Made by a program: the position numbers and the translations under genes | Shown: positions 8,788 to 16,204 of the stretch, piece by piece | Numbering within the stretch: the stretch's first letter is position 1 | Layout: each line of letters begins with the position of its first letter | NCBI RefSeq assembly: GCF_025362475.1 | Contig: NZ_JANYGH010000007.1 | Span: 62,001 to 126,000, forward strand | Length of the DNA: 64,000 nucleotides | Reading direction: 5' to 3' | From: Mucilaginibacter sp. | Lineage (GTDB): Bacteria; Bacteroidota; Bacteroidia; Sphingobacteriales; Sphingobacteriaceae | The notes under the pieces: model-generated | Databases searched by the model: none | The model's input: only the letters and a program-made list of their open reading frames with translations | Told to the model about the DNA's origin: nothing

Positions 8788-9681
8788 ATGAAAATTCAAG
8801 AGAACGAATTGCCTTGTTATTATATCGATAGTGATAATGCTTCAAAGAGAGCTCAAAACGTTTACAAAAGAATAACTTGGGGGGCTCTTATTTTGATGTT
8901 TATTTCAACAATACTTGTTAGTCTCGCCTCATCGATTACAACTCAAATTTCCAATTTTGATAAGATCAATGGGGTTATCCTTTTTGCTTCTGGCACAATA
9001 TCTTTATTTTTGGCCTACACTAAACCTGAAAGAAATTGGTACTTGGGCAGGGCCATTGCAGAATCAATAAAAACCCTAAGTTGGCGTTACATGATGCACG
9101 CTGAGCCGTTCCAACCTGATGATAAGAATCTTGATTTGAAGATTTTTATAGAAAGAATTGAAGCTATTAATAAACAAGCTAACGAAGATCGCTTTATACC
9201 TAAGCCAAACAAGAAACATTCTGATATTATCACTAAAAAAATGGAAGAAATAAGATCCTTCGATTTTTTGGAAAGAAAATCTTATTATGCCACAAATCGC
9301 ATCGATGATCAAATTAAATGGTACGGCGATAAAAGTGAAAGTAATAGATGCTATGCCAATATTTGCTCTTTTTTAATAATAGCATTTCAATTTATAGCAG
9401 CTATATATTTATTCCAATTCTTTGATAAAATAAAAATCATCAATTTAAACAACATTATGGTTTTTCTTGCCACTTCGATTATTGGCGTTATAGAAATGAA
9501 TAAATACAAAGAGCTATTCCAGTCTTATGGATTTACTAAACAGGAATTAAATATCATAAGGACTAAGTTTGGAACTGTTAATAGTGACGAAGAACTGAAC
9601 CGTTTTGTTTTGGAAGCAGAACAAGCAATTTCAAGAGAGCATACCACTTGGTTAGCGAGGCGGAGTAGTTCACATTATTAA
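8788..9681 (+). CDS. SLATT-superfamily (DUF4231-like) membrane protein, candidate pore effector
   Basis: 297-residue protein with two membrane hairpins: residues about 31-52 plus 62-80, and about 189-211 plus 221-239. Each hairpin is followed by a long helix; this duplicated layout is that of tandem SLATT domains. The signature NWYLGRAIAESIK after the first hairpin and the C-terminal AEQAISREHTTWLARR fit DUF4231-type SLATT proteins. SLATT proteins are predicted to act as pore-forming effectors downstream of nucleotide-producing enzymes; that function is inferred here from family and operon position. Last gene of the operon, 22 bases after the ThsB-like gene. Confidence 0.78.
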   Translation: MKIQENELPCYYIDSDNASKRAQNVYKRITWGALILMFISTILVSLASSITTQISNFDKINGVILFASGTISLFLAYTKPERNWYLGRAIAESIKTLSWRYMMHAEPFQPDDKNLDLKIFIERIEAINKQANEDRFIPKPNKKHSDIITKKMEEIRSFDFLERKSYYATNRIDDQIKWYGDKSESNRCYANICSFLIIAFQFIAAIYLFQFFDKIKIINLNNIMVFLATSIIGVIEMNKYKELFQSYGFTKQELNIIRTKFGTVNSDEELNRFVLEAEQAISREHTTWLARRSSSHY

Positions 9682-9739
9682 TCAAGGTTACTTTCAAACT
9701 ATATGTTGGTTCTATGCCTTGTCATCAAAAAGGCAAAGG

Positions 9740-9990
9740 CTTTAAATTAACATCAATTGCTATCTCTTTTAATGACAGTGGCGATCTGACAAGGGTAAGG
9801 ATAAGAATGATTTAAGACTTTTCAACTATAAACATAAGGATGCTCAGTTCGAGCTAATCGGATATGAGTATGGTCCTTCTTTAGCTATTAAAACTCGGGG
9901 TGGAGCACAATTTAACATTTTATATGAAATAACTGATGACGCTCTCCGCTGCCACAAGGCTCCAGCCTTGTGTGCCCGCATGCAAATCAC
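9740..9990 (+). pseudogene. Remnant of a coding gene, startless, disrupted by a repeat
   Basis: After the SLATT gene the sequence still looks coding but is broken. One frame reads KGFKLTSIAISFNDSGDLTR, then stops at about 9810. A second frame is open without an ATG from about 9780 to 10009 and reads LRLFNYKHKDAQFELIGYEY followed by GPSLAIKTRGGAQFNILYEI. The composition resembles C-terminal parts of Bacteroidota secreted or lipoprotein hypotheticals. The frame runs into the right border palindrome near 9945. Identity unknown; a search with the two fragments would test this. Confidence 0.4.
9951..9975. repeat. REP-like palindrome at the right border
   Basis: CACAAGGCT and AGCCTTGTG form a 9-bp stem with a 2-nt CC loop inside the sequence GCCACAAGGCTCCAGCCTTG. 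The same unit, degenerated, recurs several times at 5190-5800 on the other side of the operon. Confidence 0.65.
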
Positions 9991-10004
9991 AATGTTTTTT
10001 ATAA

Positions 10005-10127
10005 AGCAATAAGCTTAAAATTTCCCACATCTTCGCGTTAAGGATGGAAGTGGATACCGGCCAAAGCGCTTAAGGCCTGCAGGCGTATGAACGTACAGCC
10101 TGACCCGACGCAGGAGGGGAACGCCCG
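10005..10127 (-). repeat. Right border repeat of the TIR/SLATT island
   Basis: Inverted copy of 5051-5172. The core at 10031-10127 differs from the left core at four positions; the extension AAGCAATAAGCTTAAAA (about 10004-10020) is also shared. An apparent minus-strand ORF at 10015-10323 simply translates this repeat. Confidence 0.85.
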
Positions 10128-10529
10128 GAGAAAGTATCAGGTAGTTAGTATCAAGTATCGGGATTTTTGGATGTGCGGACAATTTTGTCGGAACCTGGAT
10201 TAAACGAATTAAGGAATGCACAGAATTATTTGAACGTTGAATATTCAGCTCAGGATAAAATTCTGTCAATTCTTTAATTCTGAAAAACGGCGTCGCCCTC
10301 TTGAATTCCTTAAAGATAGACAATACATGAAAAATTCTGATTTAGACAATGTGTTAGGAATTGAAACTAATACCCAACAAAGCGCTTGCTTTTTTTAACT
10401 TCTGATATAATGTGCTTATAATCAGTGTTTTTATTGATTGTAAAAAACTGAATGATTAAATTTACCCTGAATGTAAGTATACCGAACACGCTAATACCGC
10501 CCCCCTTACCGAACACCAAAACCTGGAAG

Positions 10530-11897
10530 ATGAAAACACTGTTCGCCCTGATGGCGCTGCTGTTGATGCAGGCCTGTAAACCGGTAAAGAAATATGACCT
10601 GGCCATAATCAATGCCAGCGTGTTTGATACCGGGAAAGGTATTGTAATAATGCATCGAAGTATCCTGGTTAACGCGGATACCATAGCCGAAGTAACAGAG
10701 AGCGACATTTCTGTTAAAGCCAACGGAATTATTGATGCGGGTGGCAAACTGGTTACGCCCGGCATGATCGACGCGCATATTCACCCAACCCATTTCTTTG
10801 GCGACTACGATGCTGCACCAAAATACCTGGCCAAAGACTCGCTTAACTTTTTAAGAAAAAAATTCTCTGATAACTACCTGCCTTTTGGGGTAACCGCAGT
10901 GATGATTATGGGGCAGCCCGAAACATGGCTCGGCCCGGTTTTAAATTGGTCGGCACATCCGTTGCCTCATTATACGGATATTTATACCGTAGGTGGTGCA
11001 TTGATCTCGCAGGAGGATCGCAAGCCTTATATCTGCCATACCATAGTCGCATCTCCTGAGGCGGCGAGGCAAAAGATGCTGGCCTATCACCGGATGGGGA
11101 TTCGGCATATCAAGCTCTATTGGCGATTACGCAAGCCGGAATTTGAAGCTGCCTTTAAAACAGCCGACAGCTTAGGCATGCGGGTGTACGGTCATATTGA
11201 TGAAGGTATTATGAATATGGATACCACACTCCGGATAGGTTTGATAAACTATGAGCATATCTTTACCATAATCCATAGCCTGCCATGGACGGAAAGTGAT
11301 GATAAAGCGTTTGTTGCCTGGATGGACCGGTTTTACGGCAAAGGAAAAGGGCAGACCTTACCTTTCTGGGAAGTTACACTGAACGAAATCCGCTGGAGTG
11401 TTGACTATATGCCCGGCAGGATAGATGCTTTGATCGGGAGGCTTGCAAAACATCATGCCACATTTTCTACCACTATTCACCTCCCTGGTGAAAAATTCGG
11501 GCTAACTTATTTTTCTAACCCCGGTAACCGACCGGATACAGGTGTAAGTAAGGAGCGGGTGCAGCGTAACCGCGATAATTTCAAGGGCCTCATGGCGTTG
11601 GTGAAAAAAGTATACGACAGCGGTATCAAGATCAGGATCGGGACAGATGTTCCCAATGGCGGCAAGGCTGTTCTGTCCGAACAGGTATTATTGGCACAAT
11701 ATGGCTTTACGATTCCCTCAATCATCCAGATGGCCACCGTCAACGGGGCCACTGCTTTAGGGATGGCCAATAAATATGGCGCCATTGAGCCCGGCAAAAA
11801 GGCCGACCTAATCATTTATGACCAAAACCCGATGCAGAACTACCGCAATTTCCTTTCAAAAAGAACAGTGATCAAAGATGGGATCGTCGGATTTTAG
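10530..11897 (+). CDS. Amidohydrolase-family lipoprotein (imidazolonepropionase/prolidase-like)
   Basis: 455-residue metal-dependent hydrolase. Start set at ATG 10530 because it yields a lipoprotein signal, MKTLFALMALLLMQAC, with Cys16 as the acylation site; an earlier in-frame ATG at 10452 would bury the signal. Amidohydrolase marks follow in order: GMIDAHIHP (HxH metal ligands), IKLYW with the lysine that may be carbamylated, VYGHIDEG and NYEHIF (His ligands), and GTDVPNGG (Asp ligand). The C-terminus GAIEPGKKADLIIYDQNP is the composite beta-sandwich signature. Probably a periplasmic or outer-membrane-anchored hydrolase acting on cyclic amides or dipeptides; substrate unknown. Followed by an octamer-repeat hairpin. 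Confidence 0.85.
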   Translation: MKTLFALMALLLMQACKPVKKYDLAIINASVFDTGKGIVIMHRSILVNADTIAEVTESDISVKANGIIDAGGKLVTPGMIDAHIHPTHFFGDYDAAPKYLAKDSLNFLRKKFSDNYLPFGVTAVMIMGQPETWLGPVLNWSAHPLPHYTDIYTVGGALISQEDRKPYICHTIVASPEAARQKMLAYHRMGIRHIKLYWRLRKPEFEAAFKTADSLGMRVYGHIDEGIMNMDTTLRIGLINYEHIFTIIHSLPWTESDDKAFVAWMDRFYGKGKGQTLPFWEVTLNEIRWSVDYMPGRIDALIGRLAKHHATFSTTIHLPGEKFGLTYFSNPGNRPDTGVSKERVQRNRDNFKGLMALVKKVYDSGIKIRIGTDVPNGGKAVLSEQVLLAQYGFTIPSIIQMATVNGATALGMANKYGAIEPGKKADLIIYDQNPMQNYRNFLSKRTVIKDGIVGF

Positions 11898-12165
11898 GAC
11901 TATTGGACGTTCGGACTATCAGACGTTCGGACAAAGGATTTTCGGACTATCGGACTATCAGATTTTCAGACAAAGGACTTTCGGATAAAAGATTAATGGA
12001 GCAAGGATTGACCGGATTGGCAGCTTACGTCATTTTGAGAACAAGTATTGTTAAAATCCTTGTTCCTTTATCCAAAAATCCTTTATCCAAAAGTCCGAAC
12101 GTCCGATAGTCTAAAAATCCGAACTTCCGATCGCCCAAAAGTCCGATCGTCCAAAAATCCAAAAA
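11898..12165. repeat. Octamer-repeat hairpin element, copy A
   Basis: The left arm is about a dozen degenerate 8-mers of the form GGACTATC / GGACGTTC / GGACAAAG (11898-11990). A core TAATGGAGCAAGGATT (about 11995-12010) follows, and the right arm is built of complementary units (GTCCGATAGTC, AATCC) to about 12165. Short open frames across it are not genes. Related copies lie at 13543-13755 and 14688-14928. Confidence 0.75.
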
Positions 12166-12213
12166 ATCTTATATTTGGCGATATACAGTGCTACCTTACA
12201 TTAGCTGTACTCT

Positions 12214-13542
12214 ATGCTAAAAAAAATAAACAATCTATGGTTTAGCCTGATTGGCAGCCGGCAGGCTTTCCCGTTAGAGAGCCGGATCTTCCACTCCATT
12301 AGTATCGGGTTAATTATAATAGCGCTGGTGTATGTTCCTTATAACTTTTTTGCAGGGCTGTACATTGCTTCATTATCAAGTTTTACCCTCGCCTTTTTTT
12401 TTGCGTACCAGTTTTATTATTCCCGTTTTCATGGCAGGCCGCATAATAGTATTGTATTTGGCCTAGCCGGTGTGTCAGTATTTTCGGTCAACTATTTTGC
12501 CAATTCGGGCATCAACGGCTCAACCGATTTAATATGGCCGGCTTACCTGCTGCTGGTATTTGCCATTTCGCCCTACCGGCAGCATATATACTGGCTACTG
12601 GTTTATTTAGTATCCTTCCTGGTGCTGCACTGGGTAGCATTTCAGTATCCATTTTTGGTTAAATACCCTTTTAGCGCAGGGAAGGGCGAACTGATAGACA
12701 GGATTACGGCATTCCCATTACCCGTGATAACAATTTACATTATCATCAATTTTATCAGGAAAAGTTACGACAAGGAAAAAACTATTACCGAAGAAAAAAA
12801 CTTAGCCATTGAAGTGCGCAACCAACAGATCTTATTGCAAAAAAATCAGCTGGAACAAAGCGACGCCGAAAAGAATAAGTTAATGTCCATTATCTCGCAC
12901 GATGTGCGGGCACCTCTTATACACATACAAGGCTATCTTGAACTACTAAAAGATCATGAACCAGATCACGAGCACCGCCGGATACTGGAAAACGAATTGC
13001 CTGACGCTACCAATAGCACTATGGATATGCTAACCAACCTGCTGCAATGGTCCAGATCGCAAATGGAAGGTTCGTCTGTTAACTTATTGAAATTGAACCT
13101 GCTTGCGGTCATAACAAGCACACTTGAAATGGGGAAAACCCAGGCAGAGAAAAAAGATATTACTTTTAACTATGTTATTGAACCTGGAATAACGGTTGTA
13201 GCCGATACAGACATGCTGCAATTGGTGGTCCGCAACCTGGTAAGCAATGCCATAAAATTTACGCCGAGCGGCGGCATCATTAACATAAACGCAGCGTTGC
13301 TACAGCAGGAGTGCAAAATAACCGTCAGCGATAATGGCAAGGGTATTGATCCGCAAAAACAGGAAAATATTTTTTCTATCAACGCTAAACCGACATTTGG
13401 CACCAATAACGAAAAAGGGGTTGGTTTGGGCCTACTGCTATGTAAAGAATTTATTGAACGCCAGGGTGGCCGTATAGGCTTTGAAAGTATTTCTGGGCAG
13501 GGCTCCAGTTTTTTTATTTTTATACCCGCGCTACCGGTCTGA
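12214..13542 (+). CDS. Membrane sensor histidine kinase
   Basis: 442 residues. The first 185 residues contain about six membrane helices without an obvious periplasmic domain, so the input is probably within or at the membrane. A short coiled coil (about 187-217) leads to the HisKA H-box with phospho-acceptor His229 (SHDVRAPLIHIQGYLELL). The HATPase_c domain follows: N-box NLVSNAIKFTP, G1 SDNGKGID, G2 GVGLGLLLCKEF. No response regulator gene is adjacent, so this is an orphan kinase. Flanked on both sides by octamer-repeat hairpins. Confidence 0.9.
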   Translation: MLKKINNLWFSLIGSRQAFPLESRIFHSISIGLIIIALVYVPYNFFAGLYIASLSSFTLAFFFAYQFYYSRFHGRPHNSIVFGLAGVSVFSVNYFANSGINGSTDLIWPAYLLLVFAISPYRQHIYWLLVYLVSFLVLHWVAFQYPFLVKYPFSAGKGELIDRITAFPLPVITIYIIINFIRKSYDKEKTITEEKNLAIEVRNQQILLQKNQLEQSDAEKNKLMSIISHDVRAPLIHIQGYLELLKDHEPDHEHRRILENELPDATNSTMDMLTNLLQWSRSQMEGSSVNLLKLNLLAVITSTLEMGKTQAEKKDITFNYVIEPGITVVADTDMLQLVVRNLVSNAIKFTPSGGIININAALLQQECKITVSDNGKGIDPQKQENIFSINAKPTFGTNNEKGVGLGLLLCKEFIERQGGRIGFESISGQGSSFFIFIPALPV

Positions 13543-13755
13543 AGACAGGGATTTTCAGACTATCGGACTTTCGGACTTTTAGACAAAAGACTAACCGAGC
13601 AAGGATTAACAGATTTAGGGTTTGCGGCATGTTTGGAGCAATGATTTTTAAAGTCCTTGTTCCTTTATCCAAAAATCCTTTATCCGAAGGTCTGAAAGTC
13701 CGATAGTCTGAACGTCCAAAAATCCAAAAGTCCAAAAGTCCAAAAGTCCCAAAAA
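13543..13755. repeat. Octamer-repeat hairpin element, copy B
   Basis: Lies between the convergent histidine kinase and CHAP-like genes. The left arm (about 13550-13590) has GGACTTTC-type octamers, the core has GAGCAAGGATTAACAG, and the right arm (about 13660-13755) has TCCTTGTTCC, then CCGATAGTCTG, then repeated CCAAAAGT units. Its spacing between stop codons would allow a bidirectional terminator role. Confidence 0.75.
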
Positions 13756-13756
13756 A

Positions 13757-14623
13757 TCACTTGATTCGGGCAAAGGCCATAGCATCTGCTTTATACCTGA
13801 TATGTGATGAAACTGCTTCGCCATTAACATCAGCCTCAATGGTATAGATGTAGTCGTTATCGGTGCTTGATACTATACCGCATTGTTCGGCTCCCTTATT
13901 TTCCTGGAAATTAAAGAAAACAATATCGCCGGGTTGGGGATGGTCGGTAGGGGGGATAATATAATTTTTTTGTTTCAGCTGTTTGTAAAAAGCGGTGAGA
14001 TCACTTGTTTTTATATCGGGCATTTTTGTTTGATTGGTTTGAAAGCACCAGATAACAAAAGGCACGCTCCATTGCGCGCCGTTGGGAGCGCCGGCTGTGT
14101 TCAAATATTTGCCTACCAGATTGTGACTGTTATTAGGATTTAATTTGGCGCTGTTGAGCTCAATGAATGCGTTGGAAAGTGCAATACTGCCGGGAGATGC
14201 CACTGCAGCACTATTGCCGGGAGTGGCAGCCGACTTACCCACCGCCTTGGATTTGCGCAAAAATATGGTGTTTAAAGCGCCTTGGGCACCCTGGGTATTT
14301 AATGTGTTTGCGGTGTTGATGGCAAAGGTGGTATCCATGGTATAAAAACTCAGCAGCGCCAGTTTTACCGTTGTTGAATCTTTACTGAGGATAAAGGGCA
14401 TGAAGGATTGTATGAGCTGTGCTTTTTTAAAATTATAATCCATGGTAAATAAGGAGTCGTCATGCCGCTGTTTTAGGGTTTGGTGTTTGTAGTCTTCCAT
14501 TTTTTCGAGCGACGAGCCATGGAGGGTTAAGTAAGCAACCAAAACGGTTGTGATGGTGGTGAGCACTATCGCGATGTTTTTTTCTATCCAGAAGAAAAAC
14601 CTGTTTTTTGATCTTACAGTCAT
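13757..14623 (-). CDS. CHAP-like protein lacking the catalytic Cys and His
   Basis: 288 residues with an N-terminal signal anchor (about residues 15-35), a helical region with low-complexity A/G/S/N at 110-160, and a C-terminal CHAP-like (NlpC/P60-type) domain from about 165. Family members read GAQWCxxFV and ADHVGIV at the active site; here the matching segments are GAQWSVPFV (Ser186) and AEQCGIV (Gln247), so both catalytic positions are replaced. PGDIVFFNF and YTIEADVNG keep the fold. Probably a periplasmic, membrane-anchored binding protein rather than an active peptidoglycan hydrolase. Flanked by octamer-repeat elements. Confidence 0.7.
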   Translation of the reverse strand: MTVRSKNRFFFWIEKNIAIVLTTITTVLVAYLTLHGSSLEKMEDYKHQTLKQRHDDSLFTMDYNFKKAQLIQSFMPFILSKDSTTVKLALLSFYTMDTTFAINTANTLNTQGAQGALNTIFLRKSKAVGKSAATPGNSAAVASPGSIALSNAFIELNSAKLNPNNSHNLVGKYLNTAGAPNGAQWSVPFVIWCFQTNQTKMPDIKTSDLTAFYKQLKQKNYIIPPTDHPQPGDIVFFNFQENKGAEQCGIVSSTDNDYIYTIEADVNGEAVSSHIRYKADAMAFARIK

Positions 14624-14687
14624 TGGCTTAGGATTATAAGTTCTAAGCTATGAAAATATTTTTACTGCATCAATTAGGAGGGGACTG

Positions 14688-14928
14688 TCAGATTATCAGA
14701 CTATTGGAGGTTCGGACTTTCGGACAAAGGACTATCAGACAAAGGACTATCGGACGTTCGGACAAAGGACTAATGGAGCAAGGGTTTTTGGAAACCTTAA
14801 ACCGGGTTAATTCTTACGCTATTAGTCCTTTGTCCGAAAATCTGAACGTCCGATAGTCCTTTGTCCGAACGTCCGAAAATCCGATAGTCTGACTGTCCGA
14901 ACATCCAAAAATCCGAAAGTCCAAAAAA
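14688..14928. repeat. Octamer-repeat hairpin element, copy C
   Basis: Left arm (14688-14772) of GGACTATC and GGACAAAG units, core TAATGGAGCAAGGGTT, right arm (about 14821-14928) of complementary TCCTTTGTCCGAA, CCGATAGTC and CCAAAAATCCG units. Unlike copies A and B it sits between divergent genes, so it cannot be only a terminator. Confidence 0.75.
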
Positions 14929-14954
14929 CCTTCCCCCGTTCATCCATCTTTTTA

Positions 14955-14962
14955 TATTTTTG
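14955..14962 (+). promoter_or_regulatory. Putative -7 box (TATTTTTG)
   Basis: Matches the Bacteroidota TAnnTTTG consensus 25 bases upstream of the ATG at 14988. No clear -33 element was identified, and the octamer-repeat arm lies immediately upstream. Confidence 0.35.
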
Positions 14963-14987
14963 TTTACAATCAAAAAAGATCATTACC

Positions 14988-15416
14988 ATGAAAAAATTAG
15001 TTTTAGCCCTAACATTAACGATTGCCAGCAGCGCGGCTTTTTCGCAAAGCTTTTTAAAAAAGGTGCAAAGCGCCGCGTCGTCAAATAAAATAAGCACAGC
15101 GTCGTTGCCGTCGCTGAGCAATATAGGTGGTGTAAAAGATGCCATTATGGGCAAGCTGACACCAGCATTGGCGCTCACCGCGATTGAAAAACCTTCGGTA
15201 GCATCAACCATTACCGATTATTTGAAAAGCAAAGCCGATATTATGCCTTTGGCCAATACCGATAAAACTGCTTATGCCAGCAAATCATCAAGTTTAATCA
15301 GCGGCTTATCGGGCAAACTGAAAACCATACTTACCGTTGCGCAATACTCCAAGTTTTTAGGCCTGAAACCTAAAGCGCCAAGTGCCAGTAACGTGCTGTC
15401 GAGCCTATTTTTTTAA
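14988..15416 (+). CDS. Small secreted hypothetical protein
   Basis: 142 residues; MKKLVLALTLTIASSAAFSQ is a clear Sec signal peptide cleaved after AFS or FSQ. The mature part is rich in Ser, Ala and Lys and mostly helical (KVQSAASSNK, ITDYLKSKADIM, KLKTILTVAQYSKFLGL). The final motif with a helix predicted around residues 110-130 resembles small periplasmic DUF-type proteins of this phylum, but I cannot name the family. Divergent from the CHAP-like gene. Confidence 0.65.
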   Translation: MKKLVLALTLTIASSAAFSQSFLKKVQSAASSNKISTASLPSLSNIGGVKDAIMGKLTPALALTAIEKPSVASTITDYLKSKADIMPLANTDKTAYASKSSSLISGLSGKLKTILTVAQYSKFLGLKPKAPSASNVLSSLFF

Positions 15417-15447
15417 AGCATAGGGTAGTTGTATGCCGGTAACGATT

Positions 15448-15514
15448 CACCCGGTCTACGCTTCGCTGGACCACCCTCTCTTCACCTGCGGTGGAAAGAG
15501 GGTTGAAAACATTT
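15448..15514 (-). repeat. Dispersed repeat, copy 1 (second copy at 59632)
   Basis: The reverse complement of this segment closely follows 59632-59703; both contain CCCTCTTTCCACCGCAGGTG followed by AAGAGAGGGT and CCAGCG-AGCGTAG. The elements are 44 kb apart in opposite orientation. Confidence 0.75.
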
Positions 15515-15593
15515 TTTTACGAGGTTTTCAGCCACAGTGGAAATTGTCTGAACCGGAATTAATAGAATGAGAATTGCTGTTGTTTCCCTTCCC

Positions 15594-15777
15594 GTCAGCA
15601 GATAAGTTTCGGGCGAAAGCGGGCAGAACTTGGTGGGATAGTGCGCAGGAGGGGCATAGTGAACATTGCCGAAGGGTAGGCCTAAAGCGAACGAAGTGGA
15701 GGCAAGGTTTAACAGCCCGTGGTTCTGTCCGGTTTGCAGGGCAGAGGCCTGTGCGGCAAAGAAACCTATCTGCTGAC
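15594..15777. repeat. Inverted-repeat element of about 185 bp
   Basis: GTCAGCAGATAAGTTTC at 15594-15610 pairs, with one mismatch, with 15761-15777 in inverted orientation. The 150 bp between are GC-rich relative to the surroundings and non-coding. Resembles a non-autonomous repeat, not an insertion sequence with a transposase. Confidence 0.55.
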
Positions 15778-15788
15778 TTGATTTTTTT

Positions 15789-15816
15789 GTTACTTTTGTA
15801 TCAAGACAAAAGTAAC
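15789..15816. repeat. 11-bp perfect hairpin
   Basis: GTTACTTTTGT at 15789-15799 pairs with ACAAAAGTAAC at 15806-15816 around a 6-nt loop. It directly adjoins the 15594-15777 element. Confidence 0.7.
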
Positions 15817-16204
15817 AGCCCTCCCGCGGCAACTGAGCGGGCCAATGCTCTTTCATTCCCACAAAATAAATTCAGCCCCCAAACGGCCTTCCCGAGGCAA
15901 CTGGCGCTGACTTTTCAGGGTGTTCGGGTCAGTACAATAGGACTGTTCGGAGGTGTTCGGCTACTGATTTCTTAAAATTATAAACTACTGATAATCAGTG
16001 TATTTTTATTTCGACTAAAAATAATCGAACGCTTAATTGATTGGCTATCAATAAACTAATTTTTACCAAATCCACCAACACCTGTACACCCACCAAAAAG
16101 CGAACACCCGGTAATAATATCCATTACCATGACCCGACAAAACCCTCCTAAAATCTTGCTACATGATACTAACTACTTGCTACTAAATTTCACATCTTTG
16201 CACT

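Larger units (their letters stand above)
15417..16204. other. Long repeat-rich intergenic region
   Basis: Nearly 790 bases without a credible gene. It holds three separate repeat structures, listed individually: the 15448-15514 copy of a dispersed repeat, the 15594-15777 inverted pair, and the 15789-15816 hairpin. The segment 15820-15940 has GC-rich, repeat-like sequence, and 15960-16190 is plain AT-rich leader of argH. Open frames at 15482-15862 (minus) and 15574-15975 (plus) look non-coding. Confidence 0.6.

Noticed and set aside
5997..9681. Canonical Thoeris system
   Set aside because: There are ThsB-like genes but no ThsA (SIR2-SLOG) or macro-TM effector gene; the effector is a SLATT protein, so it is at most Thoeris-like.
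10015..10323. Minus-strand ORF of 102 residues
   Set aside because: It runs through the border repeat and would be duplicated wherever the repeat occurs; no protein features.
11898..14928. CRISPR array
   Set aside because: The periodic octamers have no constant-length repeats and spacers, and the arms are inverted to each other.
15482..15975. Overlapping ORFs on both strands
   Set aside because: Both translate dispersed repeat elements; no homology-like motifs.
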